From positions 6,141,501 through 6,205,500 of the forward strand of contig NC_135362.1 of assembly GCF_051622035.1 (NCBI RefSeq): a DNA stretch of 64,000 nucleotides, read 5' to 3'. A program made the position numbers and the translations under genes. Source of the stretch: Arctopsyche grandis. Taxonomy: Eukaryota > Arthropoda > Insecta > Trichoptera > Hydropsychidae. The notes beneath the pieces were generated by a model. The model searched no databases and was not told the DNA's origin. It worked only from the letters and a program-made list of their open reading frames with translations. Shown here one piece after another: positions 21,791 through 32,643 of this stretch; the stretch's first letter is position 1, and each line of letters starts with the position of its first letter.

Positions 21791-24104
21791 CAGTTTCATG
21801 CAAATAGAAAAATCATGAGTGTAAGTTGTTTCAACAATAACTTTTGATTAATTAGATCAAAAATAAACCTATACATTTTAAGAATTCACTTCATTAAAAT
21901 TTATGACCAATATGAAACGTTATACATATCCTTTTTTAGTACTTTTCTCATAGAACAAAGATAAAATGTAATGTATTATTCAATGAATCTCTTCCCAGTT
22001 ACTCTTTTCTATTTAAATACATTTCTTGAACTCAATTAACGAGTTCGAAAAAAGTAACTTACTACTAATCAATGTTTCAACCTGCGAGTTGTAAAGAGGC
22101 GGTAGAAAGCCGCGTTTGGAAATGAAATGACGCCTCTGAATGTATGATATCATATTTTACAATACAAACTATTAGATTTAAATAAAACGCATTGGTGAAA
22201 CAAACTGCTACTCGAAATTTTCGAAATACTCTACGGCACAAGCAACGTAGAGCTACGATCGATAAATTCTAAGAAAAAAAGTTTGGGAAACGTTACCTTA
22301 GTCATGTATTTATACGATGCTCCTTTTAAGTTGATTAAACCAGTCTTGAACGACGTCGGATAGAATCATCGAACATCACCGACAGCAGTAAGTAGTCGAA
22401 TGCTCAAGTTTCGTTTTTCACTAGCGATATATTATGTACATATTTACATAACTAGCCGTACACATTATAAGTAAGTTTAATTTTAACATGTGCAGATTCC
22501 CTACCACGCGTTGCAAAGAAATGCACTCGCGTCGGTTTTTTCCCCCATATATATATATATATACATATGTATTTAAATCCTCGACTTGCGTCCGATCCGA
22601 TGCTGTGTGGTAGCGAATGTGTTAACCAAAGATATAACGATTCTAGTTATTGAATGAATAGACTGATTATGTACACATATTATATGACGTGCAATAAACT
22701 TTAAGAGAGTTTCGTTCATCGTTCTTCCATTGATACATTTTATTCAAAAAAAAAAAAAAAAGAACATTTATTTTCGTGTTTAAATCGTTCGCAATTATTA
22801 CAACGATAATATTGTGAATATATTTTTATAGTCGAATCATATTTATCACCGTCAGTATTTTAAAACCATTACCGTTAATATTGTTAGGCAGCGGATACGT
22901 GAGACGGCTTATCGAATACATTTCATCGGAGTATACTCGGTATTTGTAGGCGAAATTTTTTATAGTATCAATTATTATATGATAGTAGTGTACCTTACGG
23001 TAATTCTCCTTTTATTTACTTTTAGGTGAAATCTCAAATCTTAGATAAATTGATGGTGAAAAATCGATCGTTTCGCACAATTGCATGCGTCATAACTTGA
23101 AATTGTGACCAAAAATGTGAATATGTAATTTTTTTTACATTTAAATGTAATAAATGTAAGCGTAGAATATCTATCATGTATATGAATATTTGTCAAAGTC
23201 AAATTAAAAGTATTTCTATATTAAACTCTGTAGACCAAAGTCAATTTGTATGTATAGAATTATTCCAAATTCCATTATATAAAATGTTTGTTATTTAAAG
23301 TATTATATCTACATGTAATAGAAATTTAGAAGGTAAAAAACTTTATTTATAAATATTCAATTCAATTGAATTCATTTTGTATAATTTGAAAAATTCCTAC
23401 TTACATATTTATACTAAAAAAAAAATTGTGTTGCAGATATATTAAAATTTTAATAAAATAACAAAAAATGATATTAAATAAGATTGTCTTTCATGCGATA
23501 AAATAAAATTCAAATGTAGAATTTTAGCTGAATTGTTTCTCCGTAATGTAGATCTACTGTTATATCTAAAGAATTACTGGCGCTAATTTGAATTAAGTTT
23601 TGACGCATATAATAAACCTTAGATATAACGGTCGATCTATAATACAATACATATATACATATACGATTTTAAAGGATTAATTTGGAGAAAAAAAAAGAAA
23701 TAAACATTATAGACTTATTATACAAATATATTATTTGATTTAATGCCACTGTCTTGTGTCGTATACCCCAAAATATATTATATGATAAATAACAAGTTGA
23801 AAACAAAAAATTTAAACGACATCTAAATATGTATATAAACCATACAAAAAAATCTTATTTTATTAATAATACAAAAAAAAAAAAAAAAACAATTTGGAAT
23901 GAATCAATTGTTACATTATATTAATTTTTATTAGAAATAATACTAAATTTGAAGAATGAGGATTATATGTATAAAGATGGGCATTCGTTAGTATACGAAA
24001 CGAATTTTGTTAATAATGAAACGATAATACTTATTAAATTACATGCCGATAAATATAAAACTGAATGTTGTTAATAAATGCGAAACACTATAACAAATTT
24101 AACA
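21791..24104. other. Intergenic region between convergent NIM1 and Mlc-c genes
   Basis: Very AT-rich. GCGGTAGAAAGCCGCGTTTGG at 22089 has a relative near 27205. GTGCAATAAACTTTAAG near 22690 is a possible distal poly(A) site for NIM1. Minus-strand AATAAAAATTAA near 23925 may serve Mlc-c. No other gene seen. Confidence 0.45.
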
Positions 24105-25668
24105 TTATCCTTGCATGATGAGTCGTACAAACTCTTCATAGTTGATGTTTCCTTGGGAATCTTCTTGACCTTGCAGCAACTGCTCCACCTAAAATACACA
24201 ATAACCGATAACGACGACAAATATATATGTATAATTACAATAATTTAATATTTTTATAAACAAATACCTCATCATCGCTCAATTTTTCACCGAGCGTCGA
24301 CAAGAGATGCCTCAATTCAGCCGAAGAGATAACACCATTTCCATCCTTGTCGAAATGCCTCAAACCTTCGATGAAATCATCAGCAGTATCGCCAGATCTT
24401 GCTTTTGAAATAGCCTATGACACAAATATATAAATAAATTATTTTATATACATACATATAGGATTGCAATTGAATGAAAGGCTGATGTATGGGCTATGGC
24501 TGAGAAATGTTATGACTGATTGTGGTGAGGTATGAAAGGGACAGAAATGTAAACGCCAGTAGCAGTTAGAGTCGAAGAAGTAATAAGATCATAGGTGTCG
24601 AAGGTAGCAAGCTGAAGAATAAAAAAGAAGGAATCCAGTAGAGAGAAGCGTTGGTCGTTGTCGGTTCGTATTTATGGTACAGTTCATCATTCAGTCATTT
24701 TAATACACATTTCATCCGCTTTTTAAGTAGCAAACATTTTTTTCAATGATCAAAGCAATGTTTCTAATACAATCTGTATCCGTCATTTAGAAATGCACAC
24801 AAATTTATTCTAATATACAAAAACTTTTTTTTAAGTACAAAAATAGATTTTTTAAATTTATTTTATAAAATAGACGTTTAAATTGTTCCCATACATTTTC
24901 TTGAATGCTCTTATAAAATTTATACACAAGAATAGTTAAAATTATACTAAGTGATAAGCAAACAATTTTTTTAAGATACAAAGTATTTTTCTCAACGTAC
25001 ATTTAAATCGCACCCAAAATGCATTCATTTTTTATTCATAAATGTGCGTCCATGATTCTTTAATATATAAGAAAAATATCCTGGTTTTGAATTGGGGAAA
25101 AAATGGGTCACCTTATTATTAGTGTTACTATAATGTCACAGTGAAATTATATTTCAAGTGAAAATATATTGAAATCATAACCAGATACATTTTCAGAGTT
25201 GGTTTTATTCATTTAAGATTATATTGTTAGCGTTGGTATTATTTAAGGGTTAGGTTAAGTAAGGGTTGGCCTTATTCATTTAAGATTGAGTTGATAGGAT
25301 TAAATTTATACAGTTAAACGTTGTAAATTCATTTTCACTGTAACATATGTATATAATAAAATAAAAAATGCATCACTTGATATATAGGCAGGAAGACTTC
25401 GAACGATATCCTCTCGTCAGGTTTCAATTGGTGCGTGCACTTCTTGACATCGGACTCGGTGGGATTCTGACCCAGGGCTCGGAGCGCGTCTCCGACCTGA
25501 GCCACATGGATCTTTCCGTCTCCGCGCGAGTCGAACAACTGGAACGCCTCTTGGAATTCTGAGATTTACACAACGGGATTAGTACAAAAGTTTCAAAAAC
25601 ACCCAGTTTCGGCGCTGCGGGTTACCTTCGACGGACGACAATTGCAATTTGCTCGGTTGTTCGTACAT
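24105..25668 (-). CDS. Mlc-c: Non-muscle myosin essential light chain (Mlc-c type), complete
   Basis: Four exons on the minus strand: 25626..25668, 25377..25558, 24268..24414 and 24105..24188. All borders are GT/AG and all phases fit. The product has 151 residues, starts [14 protein letters not shown] and ends VRLIMQG. It is an EF-hand protein: helix [10 protein letters not shown] then a degenerate first loop (~24-35), the hallmark [20 protein letters not shown] (~44-63), a well-formed third loop [12 protein letters not shown] (97-108) and a degenerate fourth loop (~131-143). Drosophila Mlc-c, 147 residues as I recall, is nearly identical through the central block. Such chains bind the first IQ motif of non-muscle myosin heavy chains and stabilise the lever arm. 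Introns are 67, 962 and 79 bp; the middle one carries a MITE about 30 bp from the donor. The start was chosen because ATG at 25668 gives the usual short N-terminal extension. Confidence 0.96.
25132..25345. mobile_element. MITE (ATGTNACAGTGAAA ends) inside an Mlc-c intron
   Basis: ATGTCACAGTGAAATTATAT at the left and TTTTCACTGTAACAT at the right. Core with GGTTAGG/TTAAGTAAGG words, as in 2098..2371. It ends about 30 bp from the exon-2 donor of Mlc-c. Confidence 0.8.
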
Positions 25669-26034
25669 TTCGGCGAGGGTTTTGGGTGTGTGTGTGTGCG
25701 AGTGTTGTGAGGTCGCGACGTCAACTAAAATGGCATATTCTCGCCAGTTGGTCTACGCGTTGGAAAAAACTGCATTGCTGTTGTGTATATGGTCATTCGA
25801 TTCCGCCGTGCCGTAGTTACAGATTTCAAAATACGGCCATATAAGGAATGTGGGCCGATCGACAAGCCTTGTCTTCTGACTCACTGCACAACGTTGAACG
25901 CGCGTCAATGTTTACACGATATATTTTAAACATATCTTTGTAAAAGTGAGCACAGTGCAGATTTATTAATTCACGTTCATGATAAAACATCTAATATATA
26001 ATTTCACATATTACATACATATGTGTGTGTATTT
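25669..26034 (-). promoter_or_regulatory. 5' UTR and putative promoter of Mlc-c
   Basis: More GC-rich than the surroundings at 25669..25900, with a (TG)n run near 25685. No TATA box or initiator identified with confidence; assigned by position only. Confidence 0.35.
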
Positions 26035-26235
26035 TATTTTTACATAGATATAAACCAGGAAGGCTTGACAGGAAGACTCCAATGCGCCTGCGAAAAATGC
26101 GCCTTCCTGGACAATTAATTACGAACAATGCAGCATTTTTATTACACAAATCACTGTATTTCGAGAAGCTGAAGAACACGAAATTAACAATTAATTAATC
26201 CATCGAGACATCTATGGATTTTTAGACTTGCACAT
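26035..26235 (-). mobile_element. tRNA SINE 3' fragment, reverse orientation
   Basis: AACCAGGAAGGCTTGACAGG and GCGCCTTCCTGGACAATTAA are the complement of the SINE 3' module; CGAGACATCTATGG near 26202 is the inverted AGATGTCTC motif. Confidence 0.75.
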
Positions 26236-26569
26236 ATTATAAATAATACAGAAGATTTGTGACAGCAGGTAGGATGATTTATTTTCGCCAATTTTAAGGC
26301 GTATCACGACATAAGGTCCAATGATATAAGATCCAACGACAAAGTTAAAGGTCCAGCCACAAAAAGTCCGAAAACAAAATATAAAAAAGTAATAATGGTT
26401 GATAAAACGCTCCATATTTATAATGAATCGGATATCGAGTCAATTTGACTCGATATTCGATTGAATATTCGGTGAGAGAATCGAATTTGGAATCAGGTGT
26501 GGTCAACCGGGTTTAAATTGTTTTAATTATTTTCCGAATATAATAATAATGTTAGATTAAATGCTCCGC
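26236..26569. other. No supported gene
   Basis: AT-rich. A small inverted word pair, CGAGTCAATTTGACTCG, occurs near 26435. Confidence 0.45.
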
Positions 26570-26870
26570 GAGTATGCGGTCTGCCATCACATATCTACTT
26601 TAGTATGCAGTCTACCTTCACGTTTTTACTTAAATATGCGGTCTCACTGTCACAATTCTCGCGTGTGGCAGTGAGACTGAATAATACCGACCCTAACAAA
26701 CTAATTTTAAATGCAAGGGGCCAACCCTAACTTAACCTAACCTAACCCTAACTTAACTTAACCTAACCCTAACTTAACCTAACCCTAACTAAACCTAACC
26801 CTAACCTAACCTAACCCTAACTTAACCTAACCTAACGTAACCCTTAGATAAATAGGTGTTGGCTGCTAAT
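26570..26870 (-). mobile_element. MITE fragment with expanded TTAGG-like core
   Basis: Inverted relative of the right part of 45900..46418: ATCTACTTTAGTATGCAGTC, CAATTCTCGCGTGTGG, then a core beginning GGCCAACCCTAAC and ending AAATAGGTGTTGGCTGCTAA. In this copy the core is expanded to about 130 bp of CCTAACCCTAACTTAA-type units (26719..26850). Confidence 0.75.
26719..26850 (-). repeat. Degenerate (CCTAA / CCCTAA / CTTAA)n telomere-like array
   Basis: About 24 units of AACCTAA, CCCTAA and CTTAA alternate over ~130 bp. On the minus strand they read as TTAGG/TTAGGG variants; TTAGG is the usual insect telomere repeat. The array lies inside a MITE core rather than at a chromosome end. Confidence 0.85.
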
Positions 26871-26903
26871 AGACGAAAAGTTGAGAAAACTAAGTGTCTT
26901 TCG

Positions 26904-26907
<4 letters not shown>

Positions 26908-26967
<60 letters not shown>
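26908..26967. repeat. (AT)n microsatellite, ~60 bp
   Basis: Uninterrupted AT array between a CTTTCGAAATT motif and the repeat shared with 10121..10279. Confidence 0.97.
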
Positions 26968-26969
<2 letters not shown>

Positions 26970-27140
26970 AGAATCCGGCACCTGCGACCCCTAGGGCTTC
27001 GCCCCCGGGGACTTCAAATCCTTTGAATCGAAAAAAATCGAATTGGCGCCTATAAATCCTAAAAAAATATACGAACCAACGAACGAAGGTTACACACATA
27101 TATGCAAAGTCTCTTTCCAAATTATATATTAGATGAGAGT
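26968..27140 (-). repeat. Repeat shared with 10121..10279 plus Helitron-C-like end
   Basis: ATCCGGCACCTGCGACCC and GGGACTTCAAATCC parallel the 10.1-kb copy. CAAAGTCTCTTTCC and AATTATATATTAGA at the right are the complement of the start of Helitron-like family C. Confidence 0.6.
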
Positions 27141-28130
27141 AAAATTAATCTAATAAAAAATCTTGTAAAAAGTAACTTTTTCCACTGTTTAATTGAGTTG
27201 TGAAGGAGCGATAGAAAGCCGCGTTTGGATATCTAGCTGTCGTTGCTCTGATCTAACACAAGATTTTGATATAATTTTTAATGATCAAACTCCTCTAGCT
27301 TCATGTCGGAGACATTGGCTTACTTCAATGTTAGCAATCCCCCATATGTCGGTAAAATATCAAGGCGATCTAAAGAGTGAAAGTGGTTCAAAATCAGAGC
27401 ACAAACTTTTCGAAAGACAGGGTGAATGAAGCTAGTAGCTAAAGCTTGAAAACTAGCAAAGCGAAACTAAGAATAGTATTGTAATAAAAATGAACGTATT
27501 TCGTAAAGTAGATTTAATCCCCTTTGTCAGTAAAATTTTAGAAATAATCAACTTTGTATTAATACATCTGTTAAGTGAAGACCATGAGAAAGCGTTAAGT
27601 TAAAATATCCGATTTCAACTATCGTTCGAGGACTAAATTCTTTATTTTAGTTACCAAATAAAGACGAAAGTCATGCTTAATTCATCTTCGGAAATGCGTA
27701 CGTGCACGCACAAATAAACCCATTAACTTTTTATTATCGTCTGCGATATTTTGATAAAACAAAAGTAAAATGCTATTTTCACAAAAAGACAAGGATGCTG
27801 GAATTCCTGCTATAAATAAACTGTGGCTAATAAGAGCAAATATGTAGTTTCTCGAAAATGTGCAAACGAATGCTTATTTTTTCTTCAGAAAGTGATTTCA
27901 CGGTGTCGTATTGGATTGGTATAGAAAAAATGATTGAATGTCAGTCTTTCATATATTTAAATTATAATTATACTAGTGTTGCGCCCGATGAAATATCATC
28001 ACATGGGTGTGGGCATATTAACTTATTAAATAATAAAAAATTTAAAAAAATGTGTCAGTTCTGTGTTCGATCCGCACGCGGTCGAATTTTTTTCAAATAC
28101 CTTTTAAATATATTCAATATAATATTTATA
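27141..28130. repeat. Region with repeat copies at 27682..27900 and 27974..28090 (repeat G)
   Basis: 27682..27900 pairs with 15836..16030. 27974..28090 is an uninterrupted copy of repeat G (TACTAGTGTTGCGCCCGATG, CGATCCGCACGCGGTCG). A 78-codon open frame at 27193..27429 (+) starts in sequence also present at 22089 and is not called a gene. Confidence 0.65.
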
Positions 28131-28615
28131 TTTAATTGTTTAATATGAAAAAAATGGTAAAAACTACCTACCTACCTGCATGTAAACAATATAAAACACC
28201 AATAGAAAAATTAAATAATTAATTAATTAAATAAATAAATTTTCAATAGATGGCGGTAAATGCTGGTAGCATTGAAAAATCGGTAGCAAACAGTATACAT
28301 ATATATAGAAGTTTTTTTATTTTTTTATTATATTCGTATACGTTTTGTTGGCAGTAGTTTAGCTGTGACGTAAATATGTATGTCGAATCGAAACGACTAT
28401 AATAATCAGAGATAGGCGAACGAGGGGGCTGAAACGGGTTCCTATTGTTAACCTTGTTTTTGCTCTTAAGAGAACAAAAAAAAAGGTTAACGATAGAAAT
28501 TGACAAAAGGAACCCATTTATTTCGAGCTGGCGCATCACAGCGCCGGAAACTAATTATAATACGGCGAGCGTTATTTCAGATACACAGACAGACACACAG
28601 AATAGCGATATTATA
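28131..28615. other. No supported gene
   Basis: AT-rich. AACCTTGTTTTTGCTCTTAA and AAAAAAAGGTTAACG near 28450-28492 form a small imperfect hairpin. Confidence 0.4.
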
Positions 28616-29034
28616 TCTAATATATAATTTCGAAAGAGACTTTGTATGTATGTAAGTATGTATATATCTTTGGTTGGGAACTGTTGGGAAAGTTTCTATG
28701 ACGACGATTCGATATATATTTTTTTCGATTCAAATAAATTTAATAAAAAAAACATGAATATTTACTATTAGATTCGCCATGTTTAAGCTGTTTATATAAA
28801 GGTTTTTGAGCTCTTTTTCCTATTATGCTGTACATTAACATTAGAATAATAAAATACTATGATTACCAAATTAAATTAAATTGTAAAATAGAAAATGATC
28901 AGTAGATCATTAGCTATGAAAATAGATATAAGATGTATTGTAAACATAATTTCGTAATAATAAAAAGCATTTCAAAATCAAAATCAAAGCTGTTTATATT
29001 ACAAATACAGAGCGAATCCAGGTAAAACAACTAG
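28616..29034 (+). mobile_element. Helitron-like element family C carrying a retroposon
   Basis: Starts A|TCTAATATATAATTTCG, contains AAGAGACTTTGTATG and TATTTACTATTAGATTCGCC, and ends GTAAAACAACTAG|T. It matches 51157..51372 except for the retroposon 28798..28986 inserted in it. The 3' hairpin word seen in the 51-kb copy is weakened here. Confidence 0.7.
28785..28999 (+). mobile_element. Short retroposon (~189 bp), nested, 13-bp duplication
   Basis: Element 28798..28986, flanked by the perfect duplication AAGCTGTTTATAT (28785..28797 and 28987..28999). The empty site is visible at 51321..51333 within Helitron-like copy C. Same family as 109..304 and 57962..58150. Confidence 0.88.
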
Positions 29035-29337
29035 TATATGATAATTTAAAAATCATTAATGCATAGTATTGCATCTGACTTGTGATATAAAACAATTCTT
29101 AGCGTAACAAACCAATAGATATATTTTACAACCTCATTAAAATTTAAAAGAAAATAGCAATTAAAAAGTTGCCGCCATTATTGTTTGAATTGTAGTGGCG
29201 CCATCTATGAAACGCGCCGCCAGACATTTTTGACAGGCCAATTGAATGAATCATCGTAACGGATCGTAAAAGGTCGACCGATTACTCACACTGACCTAAC
29301 ATAACCTCACATTCGATTCGACGACTGACTAGAAGTA
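29035..29337. other. No supported gene
   Basis: AT-rich, then a short non-repeat stretch containing GTAGTGGCGCCATCTATG near 29192. Confidence 0.4.
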
Positions 29338-29718
29338 ATTTGGAAACGCAGAAATGAGCACAATGACGTCCGTCGAAGTTTGCATCGGCCAGTCGGCGAC
29401 GCGAGGTTCCGCAAAGTGGGTAATCGTCACCACAATCACATACGTACCGGACAACTGTTCCTCTGTGTAGCCCGCCTGCGAACAAAACGTCACATTCAGT
29501 CATGGCAATCCGATCGTGCCAAACAGTCAATAGAAAATTGTTAAATATGGGTAAAAAGACGAGAGAACGCATCTCACGAACAAACTCACCATCGTTCTGC
29601 TTTTGGGCGCTGTCACTTGTGACGTCACAACGGCTTCAACTGGCACGATAATGGCGGTCGTAACCTTAACGCCTATGGCCATTACTAAACAGAAAACTGT
29701 CCAAATATTTCTCAGCAA
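29338..29718 (-). CDS. Candidate two-exon small secreted protein or pseudogene
   Basis: A frame from 29718 reads LLRNIWTVFCLVMAIGVKV, a signal-peptide-like hydrophobic stretch, and ends at a strong donor ATG|GTGAGT (29590). A plausible acceptor TTGTTCGCAG leads into 29475, where the in-phase frame stays open to about 29330. The codon at the expected start is TTG, not ATG; the first ATG in frame is 10 codons further on. A related sequence on the other strand at 31627 has ATG there. A different frame of the second exon is rich in Cys but is out of phase with the first exon. May be a degenerated gene copy. Confidence 0.3.
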
Positions 29719-29875
29719 ATGCTTTTTTTTTTTACGAGATTTTAATTATTATCGACTTAATGTGCGTGCGTACGCATGTATGTATGTATGCTACGCGTGC
29801 TCATAACTTTTATTTTCTTACCTTTTCCTTTTTTTTCTCTTTAAATTTATGTATGTATGTTTATATAGTTACACT

Positions 29876-30278
29876 CAGAGAAATGTCATAAAAATAGAAG
29901 TGGCTTTAGGCGTTATATTGTTGTCAAGTGACGATTTTCCACAGACATTCCTAAATAATTTTAGCATCAGTCGTATTTGATGCTTGGTGGTTGACGTGTC
30001 CGATAAAAACTTCTCTGGGCAAGTGCATCGTTAAAAATTGCACAATGCATTCAAAAACACAAAAAACAACATGGGATACATTTTTATAAGTAAATTGATC
30101 ATTTAAGTAACATATTATTCAGTTAACATCGTATATGAAAGCGTCATGGTGACAGTTAGCATTCGGCAATAGCATACCCATACGCGTACAATATTGCGTA
30201 GTTATGGAAACGGTACGCGTTTTATTGAAAAAAGAAATGTATTCGAAAGGGTGCTTCTATTATTATAACATTTCTTTG
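29876..30278. mobile_element. hAT-type MITE, copy a (403 bp)
   Basis: Termini CAGAGAAATGTCATAAAAAT and TATTATAACATTTCTTTG. Perfect 8-bp duplication GTTACACT at 29868..29875 and 30279..30286. An 8-bp duplication with CAGAG ends is typical of hAT elements. Copies at 34397..35131 and 46835..48337. Confidence 0.9.
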
Positions 30279-30463
30279 GTTACACTGCGGTGTTTCCTTT
30301 TTTTTTTTTTAGTATAACAGTGATGTGCGGTTGCTCTAGTGCTATTGCCGGACAACCGTCTCGTTCTCCGACGAAAGAATCTCTCAGACTGTTGGGGGGG
30401 TGGTGGCCTCACGTAGAGGGCTTTATTGGTTGACTTCATTGACCTCTAAAGTCAGCTTATATT

Positions 30464-31537
30464 TGTGGCGGCTCGCTTATACGACATGGTCGAGTTTGGT
30501 TGCCTTCCTGCGAGTGGGAACCAACTCGGCTGGGTTCGGAGAGCTACTACTCACTCTGTCTTCAGCTGTCATATAATAAACACGTGCATTAACATGCCAG
30601 TCGTCTCATTCGTTCATCCTCCATACTGGTGACCCCCGACATCGAGCCACGCAGCCTCGATCAATTTCAACATGCCGCTCATCCCTGCCTCGCCGAGCCA
30701 GGCGGGAAAGCTACCCGCCGCGCCCCCATCGCCATCAACACAGCACGCCGCGGCCCGCGGGTGACAATAAACGAGCAGACACGGCTACCTACCTACCTAC
30801 CGACATCCAGCCACAACGTCGATGCCAGGTGCTTACAAAATGGGGGAGCGAATGAGACGACGATCTTGACAGCTGGATGTGGAGTCATGCGCGATCCACT
30901 ACACATAGATCGGTCATCCAGCACCACAAGACATACACCACCTCAGCACCATCATCATCAAGGCCCCGTCCGTCCCCACGAGCGTCGTCAGGCCGAGACG
31001 GGCGTTAGCGCTACAAGACCTCCACGAGCCACAACGACTCACAGTCCAGCTCGGAGTATCATCAACCACATCGATGCCCCTGCCGCCCCCGCCGCCCCAC
31101 CAACCGACATCAGCCTCGGAAGAGCGGCGCCGCCGCAGCATCGCATCGCATCGGCGCGACCATCGGACCACCCACCGTCCTGCTCGCGACGTCACCGCCC
31201 TCGAATCTACCGACCATTCAGGGCGGTACACCTATGTACACAGCGGATGACCCACGTCAACAATTTTTTTTCTCCCCACGTAATAATTTTTTTCTCTTTG
31301 TGTAACAATAATTTTTTTCTTTTGTAAAATTTGTTTCTTTGTAATTTTGGTATCGCTGATGCTGGGGGGGGAGTGATGTGGCGGCTCGCTTATACGACAT
31401 GGTCGAGTTTGGTTGCCTTCCTGCGAGTGGAAACCAACTCGGCTGGGTTCGGAGAGCTACTACTCACTCTGTCTTCAGCTGTCATATAATAAACACGTGC
31501 ATTAACATGCCAGTCGTCTCATTCGTTCATCCTCCAT
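30464..31537 (+). mobile_element. TRIM-type LTR retrotransposon, 1,074 bp, probably recent
   Basis: LTRs of 161 bp at 30464..30624 and 31377..31537 appear almost identical (one difference noticed, GTGGGAACC versus GTGGAAACC). Perfect 5-bp duplication ATATT at 30459..30463 and 31538..31542. Primer-binding-site-like TGGTGACCCCCGAC at 30627..30640. Purine tract GGGGGGGGAGTGA immediately before the 3' LTR. The 750-bp interior has no gag or pol domain, so it needs proteins from another element. Decayed relatives occur at 38135..38235 and 40262..40385. Confidence 0.92.
30629..31327 (+). other. GC-rich open frame inside the TRIM, doubtful coding
   Basis: A 232-codon frame spans most of the interior. 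It starts at a GTG inside the primer-binding site, has no early ATG and is dominated by Pro, Arg, His and Thr. It matches no gag motif (no CCHC knuckle). It may be open because of high GC rather than selection. Confidence 0.2.
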
Positions 31538-31626
31538 ATATTATTAACGACTAGACATTTGAACTTCGCATGTTGATACGGACATAAATTTTGATATAAT
31601 TATAAAAATCTCGTAAAAGATAGCAA

Positions 31627-31719
31627 ATGCTGAGCAATATTTGGGCCGTTTTCTGTATAGCAATTTTCCTGTGCGCCGAATATTCATGTGACAGGAGACC
31701 GCGCGCGCGATTTTCGTAG
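31627..31719 (+). CDS. Candidate 30-residue signal-peptide-like ORF
   Basis: ATG at 31627 gives MLSNIWAVFCIAIFLCAEYS followed by a short CDRRPRARFS tail and TAG. The N-terminus is a convincing signal peptide, and the tail has dibasic residues. The 5' flank (AAAATCTCGTAAAA) and first codons match the minus-strand sequence at 29718, so the two are diverged duplicates in opposite orientation. Could be a first exon, a tiny peptide gene, or a relic. Confidence 0.3.
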   Translation: MLSNIWAVFCIAIFLCAEYSCDRRPRARFS

Positions 31720-31804
31720 CAGCGGTTATCTTGGTAGCGATTCAAATTTTGAACATGAAATTTTCCAATCTCTTAATACTGATGTTAAAATAAAAGATAC
31801 TTAA

Positions 31805-32385
31805 CCCTTTGAGTGCTGACGTCTTTTCTGTTGAAAGCCCGTCATGCTGAAAATTTTGCCAACATTTCCAACTCAAATTATTTAGAAAGCCAATAGAAAA
31901 CAGGTATAAAACAATATAGCTAATCCAAACAAACCGTAGATAACTACCGCCGAGGATTTCGAGTTTTGTAAAGGTGTGTTTAGACTCTGTAATATATCTT
32001 GCAACAGTATAAAATAAACAAATCACGTCTATTAATGAATGTATTTTGCCAAAACTAGTTCCATCTTCTTAATTGTTGTTAAAATATAATGCTCACAATC
32101 TAGATGCCAATTCAAAATCTAAAACACTCGGCAGTTAGGGATTTCCTTCGAGTAATTCTGCTATGGTTATAAATTCAGAAATTCCGGTGTAAAAGAGTCT
32201 TTATAAACATCAACAAATGAATGACACAGATTACACAACCCATGTTCAATGCTATATTTAAAGGCTTAGCAGGTAGTATTTTATTGTTTACTTTGTACAT
32301 GCTCAATATACAACGCTTATCGGCGTTTTGTAGGCCCATGGACTTGTCAGCAAAACGCCGATCGGCGTTGGTCAGCATCAAAGGG
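31805..32385 (+). mobile_element. piggyBac-type MITE, copy 3
   Basis: CCCTTTGAGTGCTGACG at the left and GGTCAGCATCAAAGGG at the right, flanked by TTAA at 31801..31804 and 32386..32389. Ends about 260 bp from the STRAD stop codon, so it may lie in or near the STRAD 3' UTR. Confidence 0.9.
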
Positions 32386-32643
32386 TTAAAAAATATAGCC
32401 ATTTGAAATGTCATGAAATAACGTTTAATTTGTACTATTTTATACACAAGATAAAACAAAAGGATAATAAAATGTAATAAATATCATAAATAGTTTATTT
32501 CTCATCATTACGAGACTTAATTTGTGGAAAAATTTAAACCACCCACTGCCGACACAGTGCGTTCTAATGTTTTATTTCTTTACAAAACGAAAAAATCTAA
32601 TAATATTTGAGTATCACATTTTAGTTGTATTCGTCAATTCTAT

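Noticed and set aside
26719-26850. True chromosome end
   Set aside because: Unique or MITE sequence continues on both sides and the array is short and irregular.
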